Of a stretch of DNA of 35,587 nucleotides, positions 16,797-25,129 are shown one piece after another. A program made the position numbers and the translations under genes. Position 1 is the stretch's first letter, and each line of letters begins with the position of its first letter. Source of the stretch: Verrucomicrobiota bacterium (GTDB lineage: Bacteria > Verrucomicrobiota > Verrucomicrobiia > Verrucomicrobiales > DEV007); assembly GCA_030625775.1 (NCBI GenBank), contig DAOUQC010000054.1:1-35587 (forward strand), in the 5' to 3' direction. The notes under the pieces are model-generated. The model made no database searches. It worked only from the letters and a program-made list of their open reading frames with translations, and was not told the DNA's origin.

Positions 16797-17527
16797 CAAT
16801 GACTCCCTGATTCGCGATGGCCGTCAGCATCACTGCTTCCAGCTTTTTTTTCGCTCTCACTGGCAGACTTTGCTGCGGCATCGCTGCCCGGCTCGAATTC
16901 GATAATCTCGGAATGGTGATCTCGATTTTCGGCAATGATGTTTACAATCTCGATACCCCCACGCTCCATGTCATGCATCAGGGTTCTGGCATAGGCGAGC
17001 AGAAAAGAATAGATCACAAAAGTCGGCACGGCAACCATCAGCCCGGCGGCAGAGCTGATCAGGCTTTCATACACACCTTTGGAAATCTCAGTGGCCGTGG
17101 CATAACCACCGGTGGCATTCACCTGGACGAAAGTATTAACCAGTCCCAGAATAGTTCCCAACAGACCAATCAGCGGAGCGACGTAGGCAATCGAAAGCAA
17201 GACAGCAAGATGCTTCTCCAGCTTGGGCATCTCAAGCTGACCCGTTTCCTGCACAATTTCTTTCAGATCGGTACGCGGCGCCCCATGATGAAGGATGGCT
17301 GAATGAATCACTCGTGCAACCGGCCCGGGAGTACCAGCACATTCATGTATAGCTTCGGCAAAATTCTTTTTCCGGATCAGGTTCCTCAAGCCGTATAGCA
17401 GGTCTCCTACATCAATCCGCGAGCGGTGAAAGTGAAAATAGCGCTCCAAAGCAATGGCAATCGCCAAAATGCTGCATCCAAGGAGTAACCACATCAACGG
17501 CCCTCCCTTGAAAATCAGATCCATCAT
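16796..17527 (-). CDS. exbB: ExbB/TolQ-family proton channel subunit
   Basis: A 243-residue MotA/TolQ/ExbB protein. An N-terminal helix (about 9-28) precedes a cytoplasmic domain with LERYFHFHRSRID. Two helices follow, containing AYVAPLIGLLGTILGLVNTF and SLISSAAGLMVAVPTFVIY, the most conserved family blocks. With ExbD it forms a proton channel that drives a TonB/TolA-type protein. The last 40 residues are a hydrophilic Ala/Ser/Glu tail not found in E. coli ExbB. It is the first gene of the exbB-exbD-TonB-like-zinc-ribbon group, and 89 bases separate it from the preceding roadblock-like gene. Confidence 0.9.
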   Translation of the reverse strand: MMDLIFKGGPLMWLLLGCSILAIAIALERYFHFHRSRIDVGDLLYGLRNLIRKKNFAEAIHECAGTPGPVARVIHSAILHHGAPRTDLKEIVQETGQLEMPKLEKHLAVLLSIAYVAPLIGLLGTILGLVNTFVQVNATGGYATATEISKGVYESLISSAAGLMVAVPTFVIYSFLLAYARTLMHDMERGGIEIVNIIAENRDHHSEIIEFEPGSDAAAKSASESEKKAGSSDADGHRESGSH

Positions 17528-17616
17528 AAGTCTAAAAAATACGCGCCGCCGGACACCCTAAGCCCCTCGAACAACGTTGATGGAAATCTACCACAAGCCC
17601 CCTCGATTTCAAAGAA

Positions 17617-18435
17617 TCAAATGCCAGACTTTATTTTGGCGGCCGCCTGGGTGATGAGCAGTAATTTTTCCCACAGCCCCGGCTGCGGATTTTCATCGGG
17701 ATGGCGTGCCATCAGAGAAAGCCCGACACAGGAAAAACAGCTGACTGAAGAGCTGCCCGAACGCAGTAAAACCCCATCTGACTGATCCAAACCAAGAAGA
17801 GTGAGACCAGATTGCAAAAATTCTGGCGAGGGGGAATTTGGTGCCAGTTCAACGGTTTGAACACTTCCCGACTCTGCACTAGCCAACAAGGCACGGTCAG
17901 AATTTTGAATGAGGCAAGACGTAATGCCCGGAAGCCTGGCCGTCAGGGCAACAATGCTTTCGAGGGTGAAGGGTTCTGTCACGCTAAAAACTGCGCGCAG
18001 TTGAATTTCCGCATCCCGCTGCCCATCAACAGATGGATTCGAACCGGGGCTGCCGTTTGAGGAATCTGTCTCCGTAGAGACAAACGGCTCAAGCTCGTCA
18101 AGGCTATCGAGTTGCGACGACTTGCCTACACTTTCCCGGGCAGAAGGTTCCGGCTCTAGTGAATCCAGAGCATAGACAACAGCTTCATCAGATTGAAATT
18201 CTACCTCTTGCCCACTGCATGCAGGCGTTGCAGTCAGGGCCACCTGATCGGGAGATTGAGCCGTCAGTGGTCCCGGAATGCCAGATCTGAAAGAGGCCGA
18301 CGTTGCCTCTTTAGCCTTTGCGGGGGGAACAGGCCTCGTCCGGCGCTCGGATGCCCCGCGCTGCAGCAGATTCGCAGATCCAGCCTGCGCTGGCTGATCA
18401 TCATCGGTGTAGAGACTGCGAAAAGAAAACCCCAT
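17617..18435 (-). CDS. Unknown protein with possible roadblock-like C-terminal domain
   Basis: Not firmly recognised. The ATG at 18435 gives 272 residues beginning MGFSFRSLYTDDDQP; earlier in-frame starts add an unlikely basic segment. The first 140 residues are low-complexity, rich in Ser, Glu, Pro and Ala, and probably disordered. The last 125, from about LRAVFSVTEPFTLESIVALT, alternate helix and strand in the order of a roadblock/LC7 or longin-like domain: amphipathic helix, LPGITSCLIQNSD strand pair, then GVLLRSG strands and a final helix. Such domains bind small GTPases or dimerise. There is no signal peptide. The gene lies between moxR and exbB in one orientation. Confidence 0.62.
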   Translation of the reverse strand: MGFSFRSLYTDDDQPAQAGSANLLQRGASERRTRPVPPAKAKEATSASFRSGIPGPLTAQSPDQVALTATPACSGQEVEFQSDEAVVYALDSLEPEPSARESVGKSSQLDSLDELEPFVSTETDSSNGSPGSNPSVDGQRDAEIQLRAVFSVTEPFTLESIVALTARLPGITSCLIQNSDRALLASAESGSVQTVELAPNSPSPEFLQSGLTLLGLDQSDGVLLRSGSSSVSCFSCVGLSLMARHPDENPQPGLWEKLLLITQAAAKIKSGI

Positions 18436-18581
18436 GTTTATACTGTCTCTTACAAGTAAGATCCTTGTCCGGAATACGAACGAATCAATGGCCATCTATC
18501 CTGGAACCGTAACCACTAAGGCCGATTATGCCTTAATTTATCCAGATAGTCAATATATACGAATCACCAGTTTTTGATCTT

Positions 18582-19595
18582 TCAGGCTTTTTCTGGAACC
18601 GCCTCTATCAGGCGTTCTATTATTTGATCAACCGTGACATTCTCTGCTTCCGCCCGATAATTGATCAGAATGCGATGCCTGAGTACCGGTTGAGCCAAGG
18701 ATCGAATGTCATCAAAAGTGACATGGGTATTTCCTTCCAATAAAGCCCGGGTCTTGGCGCCGAGGACGAGGAATTGCCCGGCTCGTGTACCTGCCCCCCA
18801 GTTGACCCACTCGTTGATAAAATCAGGTGCCCCCTCTTGTCCGGGACGCGAGGCGGCCGCCAGACGGACTGCGTAGCGAACCACTTCTTCCGCCACCGGC
18901 ACCTGACGCACGATTTCGTGACACTGAATCAAGTCCTCTCCGGAGTATAAGGGCTGCACGGATTCATTCGAGCCCCCCGTCGTTTTTGCCACCACCGTCA
19001 CCTCTTCATCTTCACTGAGGTATTTGACAACAATGTTGAACATGAAACGGTCAAGTTGTGCTTCAGGCAAAGGATAAGTGCCTTCCATTTCGATCGGGTT
19101 TTGAGTCGCAAGCACAAAAAAAGGTTCCTCCAGAGGCATGGTTTGCCCCGCCACGGTCACCTGATGCTCCTGCATCGCCTCCAGAAGAGCCGCCTGGGTT
19201 TTGGGGGGGGTGCGATTGATTTCATCTGCCAGTACGATATTGGCAAAAATTGGCCCCTTGCTGAATACCAGTTCCCGTTTCCCGTCACTGCGGTCCTCGA
19301 GAATTTCCGTGCCAGTGATATCGGATGGCATCAGGTCGGGGGTGAATTGAATACGATGAAAGGACAGGTGAAAGACCTGGGCCAAGGTCCTGACAAGTAA
19401 TGTTTTGGCCAGACCGGGAGCCCCGGTGATCAGACAATGCCCTCCCGATAACAGCGCGATCAACAGTTGCTCCACCGCCTCCTCCTGGCCAACGATCACT
19501 TTGCCAAGTTCCTTACCGATGGCACTGTGTGCCTCGGCAAGTTTTTCAACCAACTCACGCTCCGACACAGGGGGTTTTTCCGACTTTGTAATCAT
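18582..19595 (-). CDS. MoxR-family AAA+ ATPase
   Basis: A 337-residue ATPase of the MoxR/RavA branch. It has Walker A GAPGLAKT (58-65), Walker B VLADEIN (121-127, Asp124 Glu125), the MoxR block RTPPKTQAALLEAMQEHQVTV, sensor-1 LATQNPIEMEGTYPLPEAQLDRF and the C-terminal lid. MoxR proteins act as chaperones for maturation of partner proteins, usually encoded beside DUF58 and von Willebrand A genes. Those partners are not here. The neighbours are a DUF4159 protein 48 bases upstream and a roadblock-like protein downstream. This departs from the usual MoxR-DUF58-Bat order and may mean a different client. Confidence 0.93.
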   Translation of the reverse strand: MITKSEKPPVSERELVEKLAEAHSAIGKELGKVIVGQEEAVEQLLIALLSGGHCLITGAPGLAKTLLVRTLAQVFHLSFHRIQFTPDLMPSDITGTEILEDRSDGKRELVFSKGPIFANIVLADEINRTPPKTQAALLEAMQEHQVTVAGQTMPLEEPFFVLATQNPIEMEGTYPLPEAQLDRFMFNIVVKYLSEDEEVTVVAKTTGGSNESVQPLYSGEDLIQCHEIVRQVPVAEEVVRYAVRLAAASRPGQEGAPDFINEWVNWGAGTRAGQFLVLGAKTRALLEGNTHVTFDDIRSLAQPVLRHRILINYRAEAENVTVDQIIERLIEAVPEKA

Positions 19596-19643
19596 GATAA
19601 ATGTGATGAATTCAGAATTTTCTCCTAACTCCTAACTTGCTCT

Positions 19644-20567
19644 TCAATGCGTCATCGCATAAAAAATAATATTTATACCGAGAGGATAAGCGTATTTCTC
19701 TGAAAATGTTTTGAAATACCAGGGATCGGTTCCCTCTTCCTCCCAGCCATCACCCAGGTCGGTGTTAAAACAGATGACCATGCACATGCGGCCGTCATCG
19801 TCATAGACGGCACGATAGTGCGGAGTTTCGGTGCCGGGTTTATCCCACTCATAGGTAATCCCCCGCTCACGTCCCATCATCGCAATGCCTACCGCAGGAA
19901 TTTGAGGTTTCATATCAATCTGGAAGACCATGTTAAAAATAGGGTGATCCAGTTCCAATTCCACCGGCTCCCGATCGGGGAAAATCTGTTTGAGTCCTTG
20001 ATAAAACACTTCCCATTCATCTGTGCCCCAGAAATCATCAACCATGATGAATCCTCCATTGAGCAAATACTCGCGCAAAATTCGGGCCTCCTCATCCGTC
20101 AGGTAGATATCACCTGGCTCGATCATGTAAACGAAGGGGTAGTGCCTCAGCTGTTCCTCATCGATATCTACGATCGCCCCTTTGGGGTTCACTTCCATTG
20201 AGGTCAATTGCTGCAGGCGATAGGAAAAATTCAGATCAGCATCAGGATAATCGATCAGCCATTTTGGCCGGCGCCGCTGCCACATGCCCGAGTTATACCG
20301 CAGACGCGCAAAGGTAAATACGTCATTAGGCAATTCAGCACTGGTTTTCCAAGTGGGGAAGTCCTGCAATTGCCCCCCAAAAGCATCACGCGGATCTTCC
20401 GGCACCTCTGCATCCTTGACTCCAAAATTAGTGGGGCCAGAACCAGATGGCGATGAGGAAAGCGGCAACGAAGGCTCTTTCGCCCACACCCACCACCCTG
20501 CTCCAAAAAGCACAAGCACAAGCACAAGCGGGGTTAGCGCTACTGTTCGCAGTTTATTACTCATCAC
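19644..20567 (-). CDS. DUF4159 domain protein, membrane-anchored
   Basis: A 307-residue protein with an N-terminal hydrophobic segment (about 10-29) as signal or anchor. A DUF4159 domain covers about 80-307: FTFARLRYNSGMW, then LRHYPFVYMIEPGDIYLTD, LREYLLNGGFIMVDDFWG and a terminal YPLGINIIFYAMTH. The DUF4159 fold is thought to resemble glutamine-amidotransferase/ThuA-like domains; the function is unknown. The family is frequent near MoxR operons in Verrucomicrobiota and Planctomycetota (from memory). Its start overlaps the end of the upstream TPR protein by four bases, so translation is coupled. Confidence 0.87.
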   Translation of the reverse strand: MMSNKLRTVALTPLVLVLVLFGAGWWVWAKEPSLPLSSSPSGSGPTNFGVKDAEVPEDPRDAFGGQLQDFPTWKTSAELPNDVFTFARLRYNSGMWQRRRPKWLIDYPDADLNFSYRLQQLTSMEVNPKGAIVDIDEEQLRHYPFVYMIEPGDIYLTDEEARILREYLLNGGFIMVDDFWGTDEWEVFYQGLKQIFPDREPVELELDHPIFNMVFQIDMKPQIPAVGIAMMGRERGITYEWDKPGTETPHYRAVYDDDGRMCMVICFNTDLGDGWEEEGTDPWYFKTFSEKYAYPLGINIIFYAMTH

Positions 20568-23203
20568 TTGGCGGGCACGCTATCTGCATCATGCATGTTT
20601 TTGTTTTTTGCCATTTCGAGCAACAATTTTCTGGCCTCTCTGTATCTCGGAGCATCAGCCAAAGAGTCGAGCACACGACGTTTTGCCTGCAAGGGGTCAC
20701 TGGCCTGTAGATTGCTTGCCAGGGCAAAGTTTACCTCGGCTGGATTCGCCGGTTGAAGAGTTAATAAGCGTTTGTAGGAGGCAACTGCTTTTTCATTTTC
20801 GCCAAGCCCCTGCCAGGCACGCCCCCGGCTCCAATGAGCCTGTTTTAAAAATGGGTTGATGGCGAGGGCTCGACTGGTGTTTAGCAGCAGCCCTTGCCAG
20901 TTGCCCAATGCCAGATCAATATCAAGAAGCCGCAAGTAAGTATTCAAAGCCTCCCCCGAGCGCCAGGCCAATTCGCGTAAAGCGGCGGCTTCCTTTTTCG
21001 GCTGGTTCAAGGCCCGGTGAGCCACCGCCTTCATCACGTAGGCGTTGTCTCCCTCAACATACTCCGGGAAAAGCTCGATCATCCAGAGTGCTGATTCGAT
21101 AACTTCTTTCCAGCGCTTCGCCGCCAGCAAATTCGAAGTGTGGATCTGAAGAATCCTGAAATTATCCGGATTAACTTTGGTGTAAGCTTCAACCATATCA
21201 GGAGCTGCCAGATCCACTTTTTCCGGATCCGGATCCATCCAGTCAACACCCGGGCCAAGATTGATGGCCAGCAACCTGACTTCCTCCGCAAAGCCTTCTT
21301 CCAATTCCTCCATTGCCCCCGTCTGCCGGGCGATGGCATCATTGATCAACACGCCATTTCCAAGATCATTGAGGATTTTTCGCAAGGACTCCATACCAAA
21401 AGTGCGGACGAGATAATCGACAAACAAATACGATTCAAAATAAGCAAACATCAGATGCTCCCCATCCTTGGCATTCAAAAAAGCACTGCTCAAGTTGCCG
21501 ACCGGAGTCAGTGCATCCTCTTCCAGAATCATTTTTCGGTAGCGGGGCGTCATGCTCTGGCCCCAGGCCGGATTGTGTTGCCGCTCTTCGTAAACGGAAA
21601 TGCCTTCACTCAACCAGCGTGGCATGCGGTTATTGGTCAGGGTCAAAGTGACCACGTGGCAAAATTCATGCCAGAGAGTCGCTTCCCAGTTATTTCGCTC
21701 AGCAGTGAGCCCGCCCGGGCTGTTGACGGTGATGACCGATCCAAAACACGCACCAAGAATTCCGGCACCACCAAGATTACCCAGGGTGCGAATGGCAAAA
21801 TCCTGCTGGTTGGGAAAAAATTCAACCAAAATAGGCTTATTCAGTTCAAGCCCATACTTCTGACAGAGAACTTGTTTGGCTTCATTCAACAGCAAAAGCG
21901 CCCGGTCACCGTAAATCCCCACTTCGTTTTCCGGCATGCGAATGGTGAAGTCCCTTGTCTCGATAGTGACAAATTTTTGCATTTCCTCCTGCAGCAATCC
22001 CAGGTTATATGCCGCCACGTTGTAGGGATCTGCATCAGCCACCGCAGCAGCCAGTTTCCAGGCATCCTCTTCATCTCCCAGACGGAGAAGGTCGTCAGCC
22101 AGTTGCAGGGTGGCATTTTGAAAATTTCCGTCCAGGGAAAGGGCCTGACGTTGGTACTCAGCTCCCTTGCTGAAACGATATGCACGGGTCAGCACTTTGC
22201 CAATAACATGATCAACCTGTGGATTTTTTGCCCACAGCTTCAGCCCGTTTTTGCGATACATGGCCGTGGTCTTGACGTCAGCCGCAGTCAGCTCTGCCAG
22301 TGCCGCCTTCATCGCCCAGGCCTGTGGGCTGCTTTCATTGACAGACAACACTCGATCCAGGTAGGTTGCTCCTTCGATAAAATTTTCCGCACCAATCGCA
22401 TGCTGTGCCAGCAATAACAACGCCCCTTCATGCGCGGGGTTTGTCTGCAGGGTTCGGTTGAGATACTGCAGTGATTTCCTCTGATCGTCCGGGTAAAAGG
22501 ATTGGGCGAGACCAAAGCGCAGATCGGGATGATTGGGTGCCAGTTTCAGACCTGCAGAAAATTCCCTGGCGGCTTTGGCATAATCAGATTTTTCCAGAGC
22601 CAGATTGCCTACCGCCTGATAAGCCGCCACCACATCGTAAGGAGTTTGATTCTTGAACTGGGGAGCGGATTTTTTCTTTTTGGCCGGCTCATAATACTGG
22701 CTGATCACTTTTCCCGGATCTGCACCGAGAGCAACAGCCGCTTTTCCCAGAGCAACCAAATCTGATGCCGAGCGCTCTTTCCTGTTTTTTTCCAGAGCCA
22801 CACGATTAACACGCGTTAAAATATCGGCTGCAGCTGAAGTTTCCCCAATTTGCCTCGCCAGCTCATAAGTGACCATCAGGGCCGTCAGGTCTTTCCCCGT
22901 GCGAGTATCCAATCGTGTTTGAGCCAGCTCAAAGGCTGCCACCACACGGCCTTGAAGCGCCAAGGCTTGCCATTGCATCACCTCCCAGTCGGGCGAAGGC
23001 TGGCCTTTTGATTGAGCGTATTCGCAAAGACGTTCGACGAGATCGTATTTGCCGGAAGCTAACAACTCACGTACGGCGGGAATATTTCGCTCATCAAAAA
23101 AACGCTTGTAATCATTCTGTGCCTGGGCCGATGCCAGAGTGAATGCCAAACAGAGCAAAAGCAGCCACCACAGGGATCTGCGATTTTGTAGAGCTGGCGG
23201 CAT
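20564..23203 (-). CDS. Secreted TPR protein with gluzincin-type metallopeptidase domain
   Basis: An 879-residue protein. A signal peptide (about 1-28, ending ASAQAQ) is followed by some 380 residues of TPR-like helices (for example DYAKAAREFSAGLKLAPNHP). A peptidase domain of the MA clan comes next, with the zinc motif HEFCH (512-516) and third ligand Glu533 in WLSEGISVYEE. More TPR-like repeats (ALAINPFLKQAHWSRGRAWQ) lie near the C terminus. Substrates are unknown; the architecture suggests a periplasmic scaffold that cuts proteins. The ATG at 23203 lacks a clear ribosome site; a GTG at 23218 is the alternative. It shares four bases with the DUF4159 start. Confidence 0.84.
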   Translation of the reverse strand: MPPALQNRRSLWWLLLLCLAFTLASAQAQNDYKRFFDERNIPAVRELLASGKYDLVERLCEYAQSKGQPSPDWEVMQWQALALQGRVVAAFELAQTRLDTRTGKDLTALMVTYELARQIGETSAAADILTRVNRVALEKNRKERSASDLVALGKAAVALGADPGKVISQYYEPAKKKKSAPQFKNQTPYDVVAAYQAVGNLALEKSDYAKAAREFSAGLKLAPNHPDLRFGLAQSFYPDDQRKSLQYLNRTLQTNPAHEGALLLLAQHAIGAENFIEGATYLDRVLSVNESSPQAWAMKAALAELTAADVKTTAMYRKNGLKLWAKNPQVDHVIGKVLTRAYRFSKGAEYQRQALSLDGNFQNATLQLADDLLRLGDEEDAWKLAAAVADADPYNVAAYNLGLLQEEMQKFVTIETRDFTIRMPENEVGIYGDRALLLLNEAKQVLCQKYGLELNKPILVEFFPNQQDFAIRTLGNLGGAGILGACFGSVITVNSPGGLTAERNNWEATLWHEFCHVVTLTLTNNRMPRWLSEGISVYEERQHNPAWGQSMTPRYRKMILEEDALTPVGNLSSAFLNAKDGEHLMFAYFESYLFVDYLVRTFGMESLRKILNDLGNGVLINDAIARQTGAMEELEEGFAEEVRLLAINLGPGVDWMDPDPEKVDLAAPDMVEAYTKVNPDNFRILQIHTSNLLAAKRWKEVIESALWMIELFPEYVEGDNAYVMKAVAHRALNQPKKEAAALRELAWRSGEALNTYLRLLDIDLALGNWQGLLLNTSRALAINPFLKQAHWSRGRAWQGLGENEKAVASYKRLLTLQPANPAEVNFALASNLQASDPLQAKRRVLDSLADAPRYREARKLLLEMAKNKNMHDADSVPAK

Positions 23204-23305
23204 GGGGGGTGCAAACACATGATCAATGAAGCGGAGATTGGCCTGCGGGTAAAGCCTGCAGTTTTTTGTTTTTTTGTGAGCGGATTTATTGCGCCGGTTT
23301 TTTAG

Positions 23306-24025
23306 CTATGAAGCGATCTGGTCGGAAACAAAAGTAGCATTCACTCTCCCTGTTTGAAGATACACAGAAATGAGGGCCATAAAATACTGCAGAATGAGCA
23401 GAAGAGAAAGAAGCCCCGAGGAATTGCCAATGTAAAGGGGAATGCTGTAACGCAAAGAGACTACCGCACCTGCGGCTATCATGAAGGCAATGAAAATCCC
23501 GGTGAGGAATACGGGGAGGCTTATCAGGGCAAACAGGATATAAGCTGCAATAAAAGCGGTCAAGGAGCGGTCTTTTTTACGAATGAATACGTAGCGGAAA
23601 AGGCGCGGCAATCCAAGGCCGACAATGAGATAGAGCGAATAAAACACATTAGCTTGAATAATAATCATTCCAAAGATACCCAGAGCATCCTCGAGTGGCT
23701 CTGCTTTGGTGAAATAAAGGATCAGAGCGAGGTGAAACAGTATTGCCAAGACCTCCCTGATTGCAGGAACACGCGCCTGTGGAAAGGTATATGGGAAGTG
23801 ATAAAACATTCGCAGCACATAAAAAGCAATGCCTGCTAACAGACCTAAATAAGCAAAATCTGTCCATCCCGGGTCTAGTTGAAAAAGTCCGTTTTGCTGA
23901 ATTTTAACAGCTGCTATGCCCACAAATATTGCCGGGATAAGGACGGTTATAAAAAATTGAATGAGATAGAGAGTTTTATTAAGCCTGTCCCGGTCGGTAA
24001 ATCTCGTGGCAGTGTATTCTCTCAT
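23306..24025 (-). CDS. Hypothetical multi-pass membrane protein
   Basis: Not recognised. A 239-residue protein with about six hydrophobic segments, a short cytoplasmic N terminus (MREYTATRFTDRDRLNK) and a small polar loop RKKDRSLT between helices four and five. No transporter or enzyme motif is visible. Codon use is AT-richer than that of the following operon. It lies 102 bases upstream of the TPR/metallopeptidase gene in the same orientation, and is divergent from a methyltransferase gene. Whether it belongs to the MoxR/ExbBD series cannot be said. Confidence 0.65.
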   Translation of the reverse strand: MREYTATRFTDRDRLNKTLYLIQFFITVLIPAIFVGIAAVKIQQNGLFQLDPGWTDFAYLGLLAGIAFYVLRMFYHFPYTFPQARVPAIREVLAILFHLALILYFTKAEPLEDALGIFGMIIIQANVFYSLYLIVGLGLPRLFRYVFIRKKDRSLTAFIAAYILFALISLPVFLTGIFIAFMIAAGAVVSLRYSIPLYIGNSSGLLSLLLILQYFMALISVYLQTGRVNATFVSDQIAS

Positions 24026-24045
24026 GAGCGGTGTAATAATTGGAC

Positions 24046-24075
24046 ACTATAGGGTATCAGCTAGAACTTTACCAA
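24046..24075 (-). promoter_or_regulatory. Possible sigma-70 promoter for the membrane protein at 24025
   Basis: On the minus strand TTGGTA (24075-24070) and TATAGT (24051-24046) are separated by 18 bases. This is a fair -35/-10 pair, 21 bases ahead of the ATG. The leader would be very short and shows no ribosome site. Confidence 0.33.
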
Positions 24076-24107
24076 AAACGGCACTATGAAATGAGACTTC
24101 ATTTTGC

Positions 24108-24767
24108 ATGAAAAAATTCAATGATGCCACTCCCGGTCAAGCAGTTTACACAAAACGCATGCTCGGAATTTACGATTTTTTGGTTCTCGGTATTTCCAAT
24201 CAGTGGATATGGAAATGCCCGACATCTCATTTGCTTGAGTTTTATAACCGGCAAATCAGCAGCAATCACCTTGATGTGGGGGTGGGTACTGGATATTTCC
24301 TGGATCACTGTGTGTTTTCTAATACTGATCCGCGGGTGGCGCTGATGGATCTGAATCTGAATAGCTTGGCCAGTGCGGCTGCGCGAATCGAACGCTACAA
24401 GCCGGAGACTTATCGGGCCAATGTTCTCGAGGCGATTGATATTGATGCAGCCGCTTTTGAATCCATCGGGGTGAACTATCTGCTCCATTGTCTGCCGGGG
24501 AGCATGGCAGAAAAAGCGGTCTGTTTTGATCATTTGAGCCCATGCCTCGCTGCTGGAGGCAAGCTGTTTGGCAGTACGATTTTATCCGGGGGAGTGAAAC
24601 GTAACTGGGCAGCCAAACGGTTGATGGCTTTTTATAATAAAAAGGGGATTTTTGGCAATGAAGAGGATGAACTGAAGGGTTTGCATGAGGCTTTGGAAGA
24701 ACGTTTTGTTGAGGTGAAAATAAAAGTTATCGGCTGTGTTGTGTTGTTTTGTGGAAGCAAGAAATGA
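24108..24767 (+). CDS. Class I SAM-dependent methyltransferase
   Basis: A 219-residue cytoplasmic protein. It has motif I LDVGVGTGYFLD (55-66), an acidic residue at the end of strand two (ALMDLNLNS), motif IV VNYLLHCLPG, and a late strand-turn block LFGSTILSGG. A GIYDFLVLGISNQWIWKCP segment precedes the core and is helical; it may form the substrate pocket. No signal peptide is present, unlike the methyltransferase at 5120. It stands alone between a divergent membrane protein gene and a gene-free stretch. The substrate is unknown; small-molecule O- or C-methylation is possible. Confidence 0.82.
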   Translation: MKKFNDATPGQAVYTKRMLGIYDFLVLGISNQWIWKCPTSHLLEFYNRQISSNHLDVGVGTGYFLDHCVFSNTDPRVALMDLNLNSLASAAARIERYKPETYRANVLEAIDIDAAAFESIGVNYLLHCLPGSMAEKAVCFDHLSPCLAAGGKLFGSTILSGGVKRNWAAKRLMAFYNKKGIFGNEEDELKGLHEALEERFVEVKIKVIGCVVLFCGSKK

Positions 24768-24800
24768 ACCGGATGACTTACCTGTGAAGCTGGAGCGCAA

Positions 24801-24853
24801 GGGGAGCCTGGGTGATAAATATCACCTGCGATCAGCTTAGGCTCTGATTCCCC
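24801..24853. repeat. Nested inverted repeat downstream of the methyltransferase
   Basis: An inner perfect repeat GGTGATA-AA-TATCACC (24811-24826) lies inside an outer pair GAGCCT (24804-24809) and AGGCTC (24839-24844). It is flanked by GGGG and CCCC. It could fold as a branched RNA or serve as a binding site. It is not followed by a T run, so a simple terminator is unlikely. Confidence 0.45.
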
Positions 24854-25074
24854 CATACGCACCCTGTGTCGCGAAATCCTTTTTTGCTCAACGGATTTTC
24901 GAAGTGGATTACAACACCCATGGAAGCCACAGTACGGCGGCAAGGCCGGAGTGGTTCGACTATCAGCGACGTGCCGCACCGAAGCTGGAATCGTAGGCGG
25001 ATAGCGTTTGATATTGGAATGTGTAGAAATTTGCGTTTTCCAAGATCTGTTCGCCGCACCCAACGCTTCTCCAC

Positions 25075-25091
25075 ACGGACAGACTGTCCGT
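25075..25091. repeat. REP-like short palindrome
   Basis: ACGGACA-GAC-TGTCCGT is a perfect seven-base inverted repeat with a three-base centre, lying 39 bases past the dehydrogenase stop. Similar extragenic palindromes are often dispersed in bacterial genomes. Only one copy is visible here, so repeat status is inferred. Confidence 0.45.
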
Positions 25092-25129
25092 GCTACAATT
25101 CCGATTATGGCTCGGCCGAACCATGTAAC

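Larger units (their letters stand above)
24768..25129. other. Gene-free stretch with inverted repeats
   Basis: No convincing gene is present in about 360 bases. The overlapping minus-strand frames are Arg/Cys-rich, have no ribosome sites and match no family I know. The segment holds a nested palindrome near 24801-24853 and a perfect short palindrome near 25075. Between them is G/C-rich sequence that reads like an interspersed genomic repeat. Copy number elsewhere cannot be judged from one window. Confidence 0.5.

Noticed and set aside
21140-22417. 425-residue open frame on the plus strand
   Set aside because: It lies entirely opposite the TPR/metallopeptidase gene, has no domain or ribosome site, and reads as an antisense shadow of that gene.
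24632-25074. Two overlapping minus-strand frames of 143 and 80 residues
   Set aside because: They are Arg/Cys/Pro-rich, lack ribosome sites, and one runs antisense into the methyltransferase gene. They probably reflect repeat sequence, not genes.
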